A DNA stretch of 64,000 bases from Lytechinus pictus (taxonomy: Eukaryota; Echinodermata; Echinoidea; Temnopleuroida; Toxopneustidae): contig NC_087247.1 of the NCBI RefSeq assembly GCF_037042905.1, positions 77,918,420 to 77,982,419 of the forward strand, given 5' to 3'. The position numbers and the translations under genes were made by a program. The notes under the pieces were generated by a model, which saw only the letters and a program-made list of their open reading frames with translations, was not told where the DNA came from and did not search any database. Shown in pieces: positions 38,701-45,400 of the stretch (position 1 is its first letter; each line of letters begins with the position of its first letter).

Positions 38701-39384
38701 AACGTTTAATGCATTTTTGGATCAGATAAAAAAAAAACTTTATTTTTATATGTAACTACACAAAATTGTCTCAACTACTACACATTTACTCCATAATAAA
38801 CTTGCGATTTGGTGACCTTCCAAAGTTGTTATTCCTTACTTCATGTCTAGCTATATATGCCCTTAGTTTCCTTCTTTAGTTCCTTCCTTAGTTTTTTCTG
38901 CCTTTTTAGAAATTAGAAGATTCAAAATAAATGTTATTCAATTTGCAGCCCGAAGGATGAATTGCCATCGAATTTACGATAAAAAATATAAAACGCACAG
39001 AGGGTGATAATTTTGATTTTCAATAACAATAGACCAACTTGATAGAATAATGAACGGATAGAATATTAATTCTAATCAATAATATCATTCATAAAGTTTA
39101 GTGTGAATTTAGGAACCGGATATTATAGTGGTGAAGGTTAATGGGACTGGTAGAAATGACAGAAAGTGTATATGTATACATGTATGTAGTTTTATGAAGC
39201 ATTTAGAACGCAGAGAAGAACAAATTGGCGGGAGGTGGCCTGTCCTGAAATACAAATAGCAGAACTTCAATGAATCCTGATTTATTTTCGCATAGATCAT
39301 TAAAATTAAAGACTTAAAAAGACAAACTTACAATATGATGCAAAAGCACGTTACACTGGCAATTAGCAGCGTCTGTGACACCAT
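2597..39384 (-). CDS. CUB + LDLR class B (YWTD) receptor-like protein, 5' part of gene, seven coding exons
   Basis: Join of 39384-39332, 35063-34884, 26797-26619, 25974-25732, 23922-23706, 9170-9036 and 2723-2597 on the minus strand. Every intron has GT and AG ends and all six junctions keep the frame (1134 nt, 378 aa). Residues 1 to about 23 form a signal peptide. About 30-137 are a CUB domain ([13 protein letters not shown], ending SVYDG and FVFAYEV). About 140-378 are LDLR class B repeats ([24 protein letters not shown]). It is therefore predicted to be secreted or the ectodomain of a membrane receptor of the LRP type. The CUB has only Cys77 and Cys101; the first disulfide pair is missing. 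The gene continues past position 1, so EGF, LDLR class A, membrane and tail parts cannot be judged. Introns of 0.6 to 14.5 kb are packed with transposons. Domain assignment is strong; orthology is not claimed. Confidence 0.88.
2911..6645. mobile_element. 3.7 kb foldback element with tandem-repeat arms
   Basis: The left arm (about 2925-3720) and right arm (about 5640-6635) are inverted copies. Outer ends are GTTGGGTATGATTGCGATTT and, inverted, AAAATTGCAGTCATACCCAAC, each followed by AAGTTGTAGTATGGGGTGTC or its complement. Each arm carries three diverged units of roughly 330 bp, each with a (T)GACGTCA(T)A..CCACGCC core and a rule of 'aaggtcaaa' near it. The loop 3720-5640 contains another MITE (3799-4363) and about 1.2 kb (4370-5640) in which I see nothing recognisable. 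The architecture recalls sea-urchin TU-type foldbacks. No transposase is present. It sits in the intron between the 9.1 kb and 2.7 kb receptor exons. Confidence 0.65.
3799..4363. mobile_element. G/C-rich MITE with 6-bp target duplication
   Basis: Inverted ends are CCCGGGGGGGG...GCATGCACTC on the left and GAGTGCCCCC...CCCCCGGGTC on the right, flanked on both sides by AATTAG (3793-3798 and 4364-4369). Inside are several diverged copies of a 'GGGGGTCCTTGGAACGGG' unit. Composition differs strongly from the AT-rich surroundings. No coding capacity is believable; ORFs here run through the repeats. Confidence 0.6.
6826..6970. repeat. Long GC-rich hairpin (MITE remnant)
   Basis: An almost complete palindrome: AGCCTATCTGATATGCGCCG at 6828 is matched inverted by CGACGCATATCGGATAGGCT near 6941. 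The centre is CTGACGGGCGAGGGC-GAA-GCCCGAGCCCTCGCCCGTCAG (6885-6924). GGTCACAG flanks both sides. No gene is present. Confidence 0.6.
7083..7173. repeat. (TA)n tract, left
   Basis: About 90 bp of alternating TA with one GTATACACATACA interruption. It borders the tRNA-derived foldback on its left; a similar tract borders it on the right. Confidence 0.9.
7272..7342 (-). tRNA. tRNA-like module, anticodon-loop position UCA (pseudo-tRNA)
   Basis: 71 nt with a complete cloverleaf: acceptor GTCTCTG/CAGGGAC, D-arm with A box TGGTCTAGCGGTTAAGG, anticodon arm CCGGC-GTTCAAA-GCTGG, and T-arm CCGGG-TTCGATT-CCCGG. Positions 34-36 read TCA, which would decode UGA. The A and B boxes resemble tRNA-Glu. Embedding in a repeat argues for a SINE head, not a working tRNA gene. 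Confidence 0.5.
7577..7647 (+). tRNA. tRNA-like module, copy 2
   Basis: Same cloverleaf as the minus-strand copy at 7272-7342, with one acceptor-stem mismatch (GACTCTG in place of GTCTCTG). B box GGGTTCGATTCCCGG is intact. The anticodon position again reads TCA. It is the head of the second foldback unit. Confidence 0.5.
7984..8054 (+). tRNA. tRNA-like module, copy 3
   Basis: Identical over the 71-nt module to the inverted copy at 7272-7342, including the paired acceptor stem GTCTCTG/CAGGGAC and the TCA loop. Internal pol III A and B boxes are intact, so it could be transcribed. Confidence 0.5.
8208..8333. repeat. (TA)n tract, right
   Basis: About 125 bp of ACACACATATAT followed by mostly perfect TA dinucleotides, closing the tRNA-derived foldback on the right. 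Confidence 0.9.
8396..8880. repeat. Palindromic array of ~13-17 nt degenerate units (GGTTCGTNATTCCGAA)
   Basis: The left half (8396-8640) reads repeatedly GGTTCGTAATTCCGAA or GGTTCGTTAATCCGAA with spacers such as AACGAAATAA. The right half (8645-8880) is the reverse complement (CGAACCTTCGGAATTACGAA). About 30 units in all. Each unit is itself partly palindromic (TTCGGAA...TTCCGAA). No gene is present; it lies in the receptor intron about 150 bp from exon 9036-9170. Confidence 0.85.
9036..9170 (-). CDS. Receptor exon: LDLR class B repeat (FLFWTD)
   Basis: 135 nt, acceptor GTTGATCAG and donor GTGAGGG. It encodes residues 292-335: [33 protein letters not shown] and [10 protein letters not shown]. 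It is a textbook YWTD blade with the IERSDLAG signature. About 14.5 kb of intron separates it from the preceding exon, almost all of it the composite transposon. Confidence 0.93.
9373..11485 (+). repeat. Arm E, first copy (inverted relative to 20298-22826)
   Basis: Begins TGTACCGGCGGATCCTGCGC and ends with ATCCGCCGCTACA. Both termini are rich in GGCGGAT / ATCCGCC clusters, a pattern expected of protein-binding subterminal repeats. It matches the right arm in reverse complement over nearly its full length (for example GAGCACCAAACAGTACGTGGC near 10547 against its complement near 21620). No reading frame of note is found. Confidence 0.8.
10793..11960. repeat. Direct repeat A (partner at 13417-14592)
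   Basis: Starts AATAATATGAGGTAACAGC and ends at CAAACTCACAGCCTG. It is almost identical to 13417-14592; differences include the length of a C run and CAC/CAT near the end. It covers the inner half of arm E, flank R and about 400 bp beyond. No gene is visible in the last part. Confidence 0.85.
11892..13089 (-). pseudogene. Deleted copy of gag/protease-like coding remnant (modules B and C)
   Basis: Minus-strand reading frames in 13450-12980 (acidic repeat region), 13089-12625 ([14 protein letters not shown]..., ending LSRSPQIQG), 12543-12358 ([16 protein letters not shown]) and 12345-11958 ([33 protein letters not shown]) repeat those of the larger copy at 15346-20047. This copy lacks module X and the N-terminal module D, and carries the same frame breaks, so it is a non-functional duplicate. 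It keeps the empty site of the hAT element found in the other copy (GTGATGTG at 12338-12345). Confidence 0.6.
13417..14592. repeat. Direct repeat A'
   Basis: Second copy of the 10793-11960 segment. Its left junction with module C lies inside ATAATAATATGAGG, where C' continues differently (CATCATCAAG), so the join is at 13416/13417 within a few bases of microhomology. The following 14593-15345 has no recognised gene. Confidence 0.85.
15346..16543 (-). pseudogene. Retropepsin-like C-terminal segment with proline-rich tail and hydrophobic end
   Basis: An open minus-strand frame of about 400 codons from [20 protein letters not shown] to the stop at 15346. [19 protein letters not shown] followed by [13 protein letters not shown] resembles the G-x-PF...NDI.IRPA...I stretch after the active site in Ty3/Gypsy-type protease regions. 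Downstream come a Ser/Pro-rich linker with two PPGRPPDS / GPPPGAPG blocks and a hydrophobic segment ([20 protein letters not shown]). No reverse transcriptase, RNase H or integrase motif was found. A Met codon further upstream (16584) lies inside the inserted hAT and is not the true start. Confidence 0.45.
16544..18760. mobile_element. 2.2 kb non-autonomous hAT element with TSD
   Basis: Terminal inverted repeat CAGGGACCTGGGAA at both ends and 8-bp target duplication GTGATGTG (16536-16543 and 18761-18768). The duplicated module at 12338-12345 shows the single, unoccupied site. Inside are a partial second copy of the left end (near 17005), part of a TTAA-type MITE (about 17395-17860) and about eight units with a CTCGCGCTTCGCGCTCGC core (17240-18570). 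No transposase is present. Confidence 0.9.
18781..19020 (-). pseudogene. Protease active-site segment with VSG in place of D(S/T)G
   Basis: Minus frame [38 protein letters not shown]. Spacing to the downstream HDITIRPA block matches a retropepsin whose active site reads (L/V)-D-(S/T)-G-(S/A); here it is L-V-S-G-S. Just after MNLI the frame must shift by one to read [14 protein letters not shown]. The same break is present at 12440. A loss of the catalytic aspartate and a shared frameshift both point to a dead gene. Confidence 0.4.
19048..20047 (-). pseudogene. Gag-like N-terminal region with acidic tandem repeats
   Basis: Starts with [20 protein letters not shown] at 20047 and runs 214 codons to 19403. 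It contains three diverged repeats of about 50-60 residues, with [34 protein letters not shown] and VRVMHATIS and their variants. The reading frame changes near 19410, where a TTTCAG/CTAG acceptor-like site would lead into [18 protein letters not shown] and an acidic Ser/Asp-rich tail ending LSRSPQIQG (stop at 19048). Whether this is an intron or a break is undecided. No zinc knuckle is seen. Function unknown. Confidence 0.4.
20298..22826 (-). repeat. Arm E, second copy, opposite orientation
   Basis: Begins TGTAGCGGCGGATTTGGTTC and ends GCCAGGCGCAGGATCCG. It is the reverse complement of 9373-11485 apart from point changes and an insertion of about 400 bp at 21172-21575. It stands between the same L and R flanks as the first copy, but turned around. 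Confidence 0.8.
22919..23705. other. Host intron sequence
   Basis: No gene. It includes a module GGACGTTAAATGGAGACCC ... GAGTCACCACC near 23370-23420 that I have seen as a recurrent repeat in marine animal genomes, and a run of about 16 C at 23501. Confidence 0.4.
23706..23922 (-). CDS. Receptor exon: LDLR class B repeat (NVYWVD)
   Basis: 217 nt, acceptor TTTTTAAAG and donor AGAAG/GTATTC. It encodes residues 220-290, including [37 protein letters not shown] and [21 protein letters not shown] followed by P.GIA..P is the canonical LDLR class B blade. The next exon completes [14 protein letters not shown] across the junction, which confirms the splice. Confidence 0.93.
24154..25329. mobile_element. 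1.2 kb non-autonomous hAT element with TSD
   Basis: Ends CAGTGGCGTAACTACGGGG and CCCACGGTACGCCACTG, flanked by the 8-bp duplication ACCAAGTT (24146-24153 and 25330-25337). Inside are several repeats with AGCTCGCGCTTCGCGCTCGCA (24694, 24810, 25037, 25147) and G/C runs near the left end. It is inserted in the receptor intron between exons 25732-25974 and 23706-23922. No transposase is present. Confidence 0.9.
25732..25974 (-). CDS. Receptor exon: first LDLR class B repeats
   Basis: 243 nt, acceptor GGCGTACAG and donor GTGAGT. It encodes residues 139-218, with [20 protein letters not shown] and [16 protein letters not shown], two diverged YWTD-type strands in which the tyrosine is replaced (IVWAE, IIWSD). 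The degeneracy suggests first blades that keep the fold but not the textbook motif. Phase 1 at both ends fits the neighbouring exons. Confidence 0.85.
26136..26405 (+). mobile_element. tRNA-derived SINE, full length
   Basis: The head has pol III A box (TGGTCTAGTGG) and B box (AGTTCGAATCC). The body has CTGCACTCGACCCAGGTGGGG and GGTACCGGCAGGAAATAAGG; the tail has GGAGCGCCTTGAGCACC and GCGCTATACAAATCC. It lies in the 0.64 kb intron between receptor exons 26619-26797 and 25732-25974. A relative is at 58083-58330. Confidence 0.8.
26619..26797 (-). CDS. Receptor exon: C-terminal half of CUB domain
   Basis: 179 nt, acceptor CTTCCTCCTAG and donor GTAGGT. It continues the [37 protein letters not shown] and GFVFAYEV. 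The cysteine of RFCG (Cys101) pairs with Cys77 in typical CUB folds. The phase joins exactly with both neighbours. The domain ends at the exon edge, so the next exon opens the propeller. Confidence 0.9.
26850..26985. repeat. Relative of the 1343-1745 foldback
   Basis: CACGGTACACCATGTATTC, GGTCCTGAAAAGGACCACCC and CCGACGTTTAGACAGG match one end of the palindromic element at 1343-1745 in altered form. It begins after an A run close to the acceptor side of exon 26619-26797. The region to 27745 contains further degraded repeats, a long A tract (27571-27604) and no gene. Confidence 0.4.
27753..29919. mobile_element. 2.2 kb element with repeated GTCCCGTACGACACA motif
   Basis: Putative ends GGGCGATTCCACAC and, inverted, GGGTGATTCAATAC, each next to TATG. 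Within it about 13 copies of a TGTCCCGTACGACACA-like motif occur singly or in tandem (28113, 28285, 28302-28333, 29240-29340, 29505, 29524, 29725, 29890). The motif is not seen elsewhere in the window. No long reading frame is present. The class is not recognised; the arrangement suggests transposase-binding subterminal sites. It lies in the receptor intron. Confidence 0.5.
30170..31045. repeat. GATA/GACA microsatellite tract
   Basis: Nearly 0.9 kb of GATA with GACA, AGAG and short unique islands, including what looks like an internal duplication (30290-30420 and 30570-30700 share AACATAGCTAGATAGAAAAT). Open frames here on the minus strand are repeat artefacts. Confidence 0.9.
31182..31258 (-). 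tRNA. tRNA-like sequence (pseudo-tRNA or SINE head)
   Basis: Minus strand TAGCTCAATCGGTTAGGCGG (A box) and GGGGTTCGAGTCCGCGGG (B box and T arm) at correct spacing. The acceptor and anticodon stems pair poorly. It is probably the head of a decayed SINE. 31260-32525 beyond it contains no gene: TGACGTCATAA repeats, alternating GC-rich stretches (31895-31918, 32060-32085) and a small hairpin at 32490-32520. Confidence 0.45.
33470..34802. mobile_element. Tc1/mariner-like non-autonomous element with ~300 bp TIRs
   Basis: Ends TA/CAGTGCGTATAAAAAAAACG and the inverse ...CACACTG/TA. About 300 bp of each end are inverted copies (AAACGGGACAG, CTTGAGCGAACACGGGACG, AAGTATGATCATCATATT class sequences). 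Internal reading frames are short and on both strands; no transposase catalytic region was recognised. It ends 82 bp from the receptor exon 34884-35063. Confidence 0.75.
34884..35063 (-). CDS. Receptor exon: N-terminal half of CUB domain
   Basis: 180 nt, acceptor TTAAAAG and donor GTAAGTG, phases 2 in and 2 out. Translation starts [13 protein letters not shown], then [20 protein letters not shown], and ends ESENC. This is the classic start of a CUB beta-sandwich (G-x-I-x-SP-N-F-P...Y), but the cysteines normally expected before the glycine and before the tryptophan are absent. The following C77-x-x-D turn continues into the next exon. A mariner-like element ends only 82 bp downstream of this exon's donor side. 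Confidence 0.9.
36337..36950. mobile_element. TTAA-flanked MITE (Kolobok/piggyBac-type target)
   Basis: Ends AGGTCAAGTCCACCTCAG and the inverse GGGGTTGACTTGTACT, flanked by TTAA (36333-36336 and 36951-36954). Inner arms also pair: CATCCGATTTTGATTAAATT on one side and GATTTCGATGAAATT in complement on the other. 614 bp, non-coding, in the receptor intron. Confidence 0.8.
37902..38466. mobile_element. TTAA-flanked MITE, second family
   Basis: Ends AGGGATGGTCCAGGCTG and, inverted, GGACCATCCCT, with TTAA on both sides (37898-37901 and 38467-38470). It is foldback in structure: ATTCATTAGGTGGGCTGATG near 38070 pairs with CATTATCAGCCCACGTAATG near 38276. 565 bp, no gene. A partial relative is nested in the hAT at 16544-18760. 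Confidence 0.85.
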
Positions 39385-39436
39385 ATTTGGACCTTATCAG
39401 TCCAGAGTCTCATATGAATACACACCGATGATCGCA
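39332..39436 (-). CDS. Receptor exon with start codon and signal peptide
   Basis: Acceptor CTTTATTCTAG sits just beyond 39436 and a strong donor GTAAGT just below 39332. The ATG is at 39384-39382. It encodes [17 protein letters not shown] plus two bases of a Leu codon, a hydrophobic secretion signal completed by the next exon, with likely cleavage near TTEA/Q. The 52 nt upstream of the ATG in this exon are 5' UTR and contain an overlapping short upstream ORF (39413-39363). Confidence 0.85.
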
Positions 39437-39732
39437 CTAGAATAAAGGAGAGAATGAAATAGTAGTTAGGAGTTGTAAAAGTTTTGTTTCTTCAGTAATG
39501 GTATTGGATACACTAATTTTAACTGGTTTGATAATGTTCATATTATGACAAGTAAATGATTGGGAGTTATATCATAAACCCCAACCTGGTGATAGATTTT
39601 TTTGATAATCGCCCAAACGTTAATCCAATACATTTCTCAAGGGCAACAACTATTTCACTTCGACAGACACGGTAGATGAGTAAAACCAAAATGTGTCCGT
39701 GACAAAACACTTAACGTTAATTATCACCACAC

Positions 39733-39995
39733 ATAGGCGTAATGAGTCAAAAATTTAGAGGGGGGCATAAAGGACGAATCAGGCAAGATTTAAATAACGA
39801 AAAAAAAATTCGAGCGAGCGAAGCGAGATAGCACAAATTTCGACATTTTAAAATTGTTAAAATTTTAAAATCAATTTTTACATGATATTCGGAAAATAAT
39901 ATGGTATTACATCCTTCTTTCCTTTTCTCTTTTTTCTTGGTCGTATTTTTTTTCGGGGGGGGGGGGGCAAGCGCCCCCAAGGCCGCCACTGTCTT
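39733..39995. mobile_element. Short hAT-like remnant
   Basis: ATAGGCGTAATGAG at the left and a G run followed by CAAGGCCGCCACTG at the right resemble hAT ends of the CAGTGGCG type. A GAGCGAGCGAAGCGAGA core lies inside. No target duplication was established. Confidence 0.4.
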
Positions 39996-40486
39996 TATCA
40001 ATCTGAATTTCATCACACAGAAGTATAGGTACGTTGATTGTGACATTCAATCTTGCGAATAATTCAGCACAATCATGAAAATGACGTCAATCCTCACAGT
40101 GCATTTCCTTAAATCAATTCAAAGGTCACAATGTAGTTCTAACATCGCTCTAGTTCAGGGAAGTTGACTTTAACTATGCGGTTGTAAACATAATTTGAAC
40201 AGAGAGATGCGTTAGATAACACCCCTCTGACTTTAATAAGGAAACTCGTTTCAGTATAAAATTCGCGTAGTAAATGGGTTGTATCAAAATGTACAAAGTC
40301 AAATAGCATTATCCTTGCTTTACAATGTATCAACATACACCCAAATTTAAACTGCATAGTATCTGATGATGATTTCTATTTTCTTCATATGCCAGGTCTC
40401 TTTCGGGCAATATATTACATTCCGAGGGCACCCTTCAATCAAATGTATACGACGATTTGGGAATGAATAATGTATAGAGATCAATG

Positions 40487-40880
40487 GGTTTATTTTCGAT
40501 TGGTCTAATGCCAATTCGTCCAGTATCAACTCGTCTACTATCATTTGATCTACCATCAGTTCAACCACTATCCACATGGCCTAACTGCCATTTCGTCCAA
40601 TAACCAGTTGAACCAACAGCCATTTTAGTCCATATATCATTTGATCTAATTAGACCGAGTGTTAGTTGGGCGAAATGAATGAAAACAACATGGATATAGA
40701 CCAACTGACTATGATACGAAATGGTCATAGAAGAGTTGGTGATTAGGCGAAGTGAAAATTGGACCAAACGGTTGTTAGACGAAATGATGATGGACGGAAT
40801 GGCATTAGACTAAATGAAGGTAGACCATGTAGTGAGTGGACGAGTTGGTAGTTGACGGATTGGCAATTAACCGTCACGGA
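40487..40880. repeat. Foldback array of short degenerate units (AATTCGTCCA / TGGACGAAAT)
   Basis: The left half repeats phrases such as GCCAATTCGTCCAGTATCAA, CTCGTCTACTATCATTTG and GCCATTTCGTCCAATAACC. The right half gives the complementary GGACGAGTTGGTAGTTG and AGACGAAATGATGATGGACG. The unit is about 20-24 nt and poorly conserved. It resembles in plan the array at 8396-8880, with another unit sequence. No gene. Confidence 0.7.
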
Positions 40881-41425
40881 CGGGTGCACCCCCGCCCCCG
40901 AATTTCTATAGCATCTATGCAAAAAGGGTCATATGGCCCGCCGTCCCTTCTTTTCCGGGCCAAAATCTTGCCAAGTTTAAGTTGAAGTTTATTTTCATTT
41001 TCATCATTAACATTATAAACAAATACAAAACAAATCATATATATAAACTAATAAAAATCACCGCGCATTTACCCCCCCCCCCCCCCGCGCCAAACAAAAC
41101 AAAAACAAAAAAAAGACAAAGAGAAAAGGAAAGAAAGAAGGGTGAAATATGATATCATTTTCTGAATATTATGTCGAAATCTACCACATAATTTTAAAAA
41201 GAAAATGTCAATTTCGCTGGATAGGCCGTAACTATAGCTCCCTCAAATCTTAGACTTATTACGCCACTGTAGTTCATTTCCATTTAATTGATCCACCACT
41301 AATTATTATGTTTATATGCACAGTCCCACGATGTGTGTGATGGTTAGTGAGTTCGTATACGATCAGGGGGATTCAACCAATTTACATCCAATTATTATTT
41401 GCAAGAGTAAAATGATGAATCTTAC

Positions 41426-41600
41426 CTTAGTTATATCGCTGCTAAGTTGGAAGAAACTTATACAAATAATGCCATAAAAATGATGACAAATATTCAAAAG
41501 CAACAATCCACGAGATAATAATCCGTTTCAGCGAGAACTGAAGGCCTACTTCTGTGTCCAGAGATTATTTTATTGACTAACAAATTCGCGGTCTCTTGAC
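41426..41600 (-). promoter_or_regulatory. Putative 5' untranslated first exon and promoter area of the receptor gene
   Basis: On the minus strand a near-consensus donor (CTAAG/GTAAGATTC) lies at 41426, and the next exon downstream begins with a good acceptor in its 5' UTR at 39436, so a noncoding first exon ending here is expected. The upstream limit and transcription start cannot be fixed from sequence; 41600 is only a guess. No clear TATA box was found. The Harbinger element starts a few hundred bp further upstream, at 41.8 kb. Confidence 0.35.
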
Positions 41601-41849
41601 ATACACCCAGATCGAACTGCGTTGGTTATCCCCGTAGTGCACAATCGTGGTAGGATGTGGTTAACTCTTTACATATGAGGAAGTTTCCGTTCATGACTTC
41701 AGGTGTTTTTATTATCTAGGAGGATCATTGTAGCCCTCATACTTTTTATTTGATACGAGGAATATTGTTTCAAATCATAACAAATAAAACTGTTGAATGT
41801 TCTATTATAGGCCTACATTATAAAATAACACCAGGGGCCTATTTCATAA

Positions 41850-42080
41850 AGGTACAGCGTCAGCGTCAAGTCCCAAAACAGCGTCAAATCTTCACTTGCA
41901 GCGTCAAATTTAATATTTGACGCTGCAGCGCATTTCATAAAGAGTTGACGCTCCAGTAGGAGCGTCAACTCTTTACTGGAGCGTCAAGCATGGTTACTGG
42001 AGCGTCAAATAGGGTTAAATATTTGACGCTGGTCATGGGGGAGCGTCAAGTTGACATTGTAAGGGTTTTTCAACGTCAAG
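41850..42080. repeat. Left subterminal repeats of Harbinger (GCGTCAA / TTGACGC)
   Basis: A dozen or so copies of GCGTCAA or its complement, often as GGAGCGTCAA, plus an internal GCGCATTTCATAAAGAG that repeats the terminal sequence. They lie directly upstream of the transposase ATG and are likely transposase- or partner-binding sites and perhaps the promoter region. Confidence 0.7.
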
Positions 42081-42093
42081 TTCATTGTTCAGA

Positions 42094-42441
42094 ATGGCGT
42101 ACGTTGTGCTGTTGCACGCACAAAGAGCTCTGAGGAGAGACAGAATTTTTAGGGATCGCACTCAGCCTTTGGAGATATACGACGACACTGATATGCTCAA
42201 GAAATATCGTTTCAACCGACAAGGAATTATTTTTTTAATAGATTTTCTGCGAGAAGAACTAGCTCATCCGACAAATAGGAATCACGCTATTCCACCAACC
42301 TTACAAGTATTCATTGCACTGAGGTTTTATGCTACTGGCTCAGTCCTTGACAATAGTGCTGTGCACCATGGTGTAAGCATATCAACGGCTTGCAGGATAG
42401 TAAGAGCTGTCAGCTGTGCACTCTCCAATCGGAAAAATGAG
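42094..42441 (+). CDS. Harbinger transposase exon 1
   Basis: 348 nt from ATG to donor GAG/GTAATT, phase 0. It encodes MAYVVLLHAQRALRRDRIFR through ALSNRKNE. It contains the conserved RFNRQGIIFLIDFL and LRFYATGSVLDNSAVHHGVS blocks of HARBI1-like proteins. Confidence 0.9.
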
Positions 42442-45400
42442 GTAATTAATTACTTAGTTAATGTTAGGCTTCGGTTTGCATTTTAAAATGACTCAACTCC
42501 TCTCATAATCTCAGACTAAAATCTGCATACATTTGATTAAGTGGGGCTGGCTTCAGGGCTTGGGATGGTTTTAACCAAGTTTAAACTCTGCTTCTGCTTA
42601 CATTATTACCTCGTTCGTAGGATGAGTGCTTCTGGCTAGATTCACAGCAACTGACTCATTTGGTATTATTATTAATGGTAAAGGTTTTTGAAAATCCAAA
42701 ATTCAATAAAAATAAAAATAAATCACTCTGACAATTCACATTTCCAGCTATACGATATCCTGGGCCTTGGGTGTATATGAAGACCCATTTTACCCAGGGA
42801 GATCCGGCCCGCGAAGCAGTGGCACAGTGCGGAACTCCCTGGCCTGGGATAATCTAGTCTGTTTTTACGCCGGTAATGACGGCTTGATCTATTCTAGAAT
42901 CTAGGCCTTTTCAAAGTCGAGCCTTGAACCTACCCATATCAAATCATTCAATAAAAAAAAAAGTCATGACAAATGTACCGTATTTACAGTTAACTTAAAT
43001 GTCGACGAGTTTATAGGCGGCCATAGGCATAAATTCACTCGTTGACGGTTGAGCTCGATCGCTGTAACTTGTTCCTAACCCTAGTCCCACACGTAACAAA
43101 TGCTGTAGCCATCCTGGGGCAAATTCTGCAATTCCTTTTCAATGTTGTTCCAGGGGCCACCAAGCCTCGCCAATCCTTGTAAGTCACATAAATAATCAGA
43201 ACAATATTGAAAAAGCTGCATCCAAAAGCCTTAAGTAGATTTACTTACAACTTTTTGGTAAAGAACTTGGCTTAGTCTAGCTGAACTCTAACTTACTCTC
43301 TAGTCTAAACGTTAACTCTACCGGCGGCTGGCCCACTAGCGAAATGAGATGGCGCTTGTGACTTGCTTGTGTACGATCAACAACCTGATAAATGAAGGAG
43401 TCTTTTTTTTTGTAATGCGAAGCCGTGATTTTGGGGGTGAGGCATATCAAGCCCCCGATGGTATGGTATAGATACAAAACGAATGACAATATTTGTTATG
43501 TTTTGTCGGTAGGAAAAGTCAATTGCCTGATACAGGGGTGGGTTGCATGCCGGGGTTGCATGCATGCATAATTTTCCAGGGGGGGGGGGATTTTCCCCGA
43601 AGAAAATATGACAAGCAGAACAAGAAAAAAAAATAATGAATAAGATTATCACCCCAAAATTGAAGGTCATTTCCTCCACGCAAAATTTTGGGAAAAAAAG
43701 TTCTCACTCATGTAGGAAGGGCAGCATATCCCATGAAAATATGCTGTGACTTTCAAAGGAGGGGGTGGCGAATTTATATTATAATCATGGCTCTTAAGTG
43801 GATAAGTGCAATGTTTGATAAATTTCAGGGGCGGATCCAGCTTTCGCCATTAGGGGGGCCGACAAATATTTTCATCAACATTTTTCTCGATTGGCCGCTA
43901 TAATCTGATTTTTTGTTGTTGGTTTTTCAGGGGGTAGTCCTAACAAAAGGCTGAAGTTTTAAGTATGTTAGTTTTTATTGTTATAAACAAGATAAGGTAT
44001 ATCATGTGGTCTTGATATATATTGCGAGCACGAAGCGCGAGCTAGAATTCTTTGATATTTTATGGCCTTATATAGGACTGAAGATTCTGAGCATTTTTTA
44101 TAATCATGAACAAAGATAAGTATCCAACTAAAAAATGCGAGCGCAATTAAAGTGCGAGTCGAAATTTTATTAGAGTTACGTGAAAAGGGACTCAATTAGG
44201 ACTGTTTTAGTGATTAATGAAGAGGATACAAGTATCACCAATTAAATAATGAGAGTGCGAAGCGCGAGCTCAAAATTTTTGATATTCCGACCTGAAAACT
44301 GGACAGTCTAAGCGCGTTTTAATTTGAATAAAGAACAAGCTGTTGTCCCTAACAGTTAAATGCGAGCGCGATGCACGAGGTTAATTTTTTGATATACTGA
44401 CATGATAAAGGAGCATTTTGACAAATTTTGGAAAGAATTTCCAAAGAGGATAGGTATCTCACAAATCAAACAATGCGATCGCGCAGCGCGAGCTGAAAAT
44501 TTTGATATAACAATTTGTGTAAATCGAACAAAATAATTGAAGCTTGATGTGCGAGCTAAAATATTGTGTGCGAATTTTATTTCAGAACTGGATATATTAA
44601 GAGTCATTTAATCCTCTTGATTCATTACACGGGCAATGCGAGCGCGAAGCGAGAGCGAAAATTTTTATTATAGGTCTATTTTCCAATTCTTCCCCTCACC
44701 TTTTTCTTGTTTCCTTTCGGGATCGGGCCGGCCGTTACGAGTCTGTAAATGACACATCATGGGTATAATACCTTTCTTACTTTTCTTTCTGTTTTTCGTA
44801 TCAAGTTAAAGAGTACACTTTTTTCTGCAGTATTTGAGTATGATCCAATATACGTGGATTTTAATCAATAAATTTTGATACTTGAAAATAAAGGGGGGGG
44901 GGGACTGAATGTGCCCCTGGATCCGCCATTGGCCTGATATATTTTACAAATGAATGATGCCAAATAAGGTATATTACTAAATTCCTATCAATTTGGAACA
45001 AGCTGGTAATGGGGGAGAAATATAAGGAGCCTTTACTAACTTTTTTTTAAAGGAGCGTAAAATAAGTGTTGTACTCGATCTTCAGCATTTCTTACAGTTT
45101 AATTGCCAGATTTGTGCATTTACTCACGGTGAAATGATTAAAAAAAATTAAATAATCATTATTCTTATTTATTTTATTTTTATTTCATTTATTCATTTAT
45201 TTATTATTTATTTATTTATTTATTAATTCATTCATTTATTTTTTTTTATTTATTTATTTATATTATTTTTATTGCTGCTATTTAGAGTCGATTATGCTCA
45301 TGATTCTGCTGTCAAATTATCATATGTTGAATAAATACTCACTGTCAATAGGCAAATGCATTACAAATACTCAATATATATTCCTAACGTTTCTTTGTCG

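Noticed and set aside
42085..42093. Upstream TTG start for the transposase
   Set aside because: A normal ATG lies three codons downstream and eukaryotic genes rarely start at TTG.
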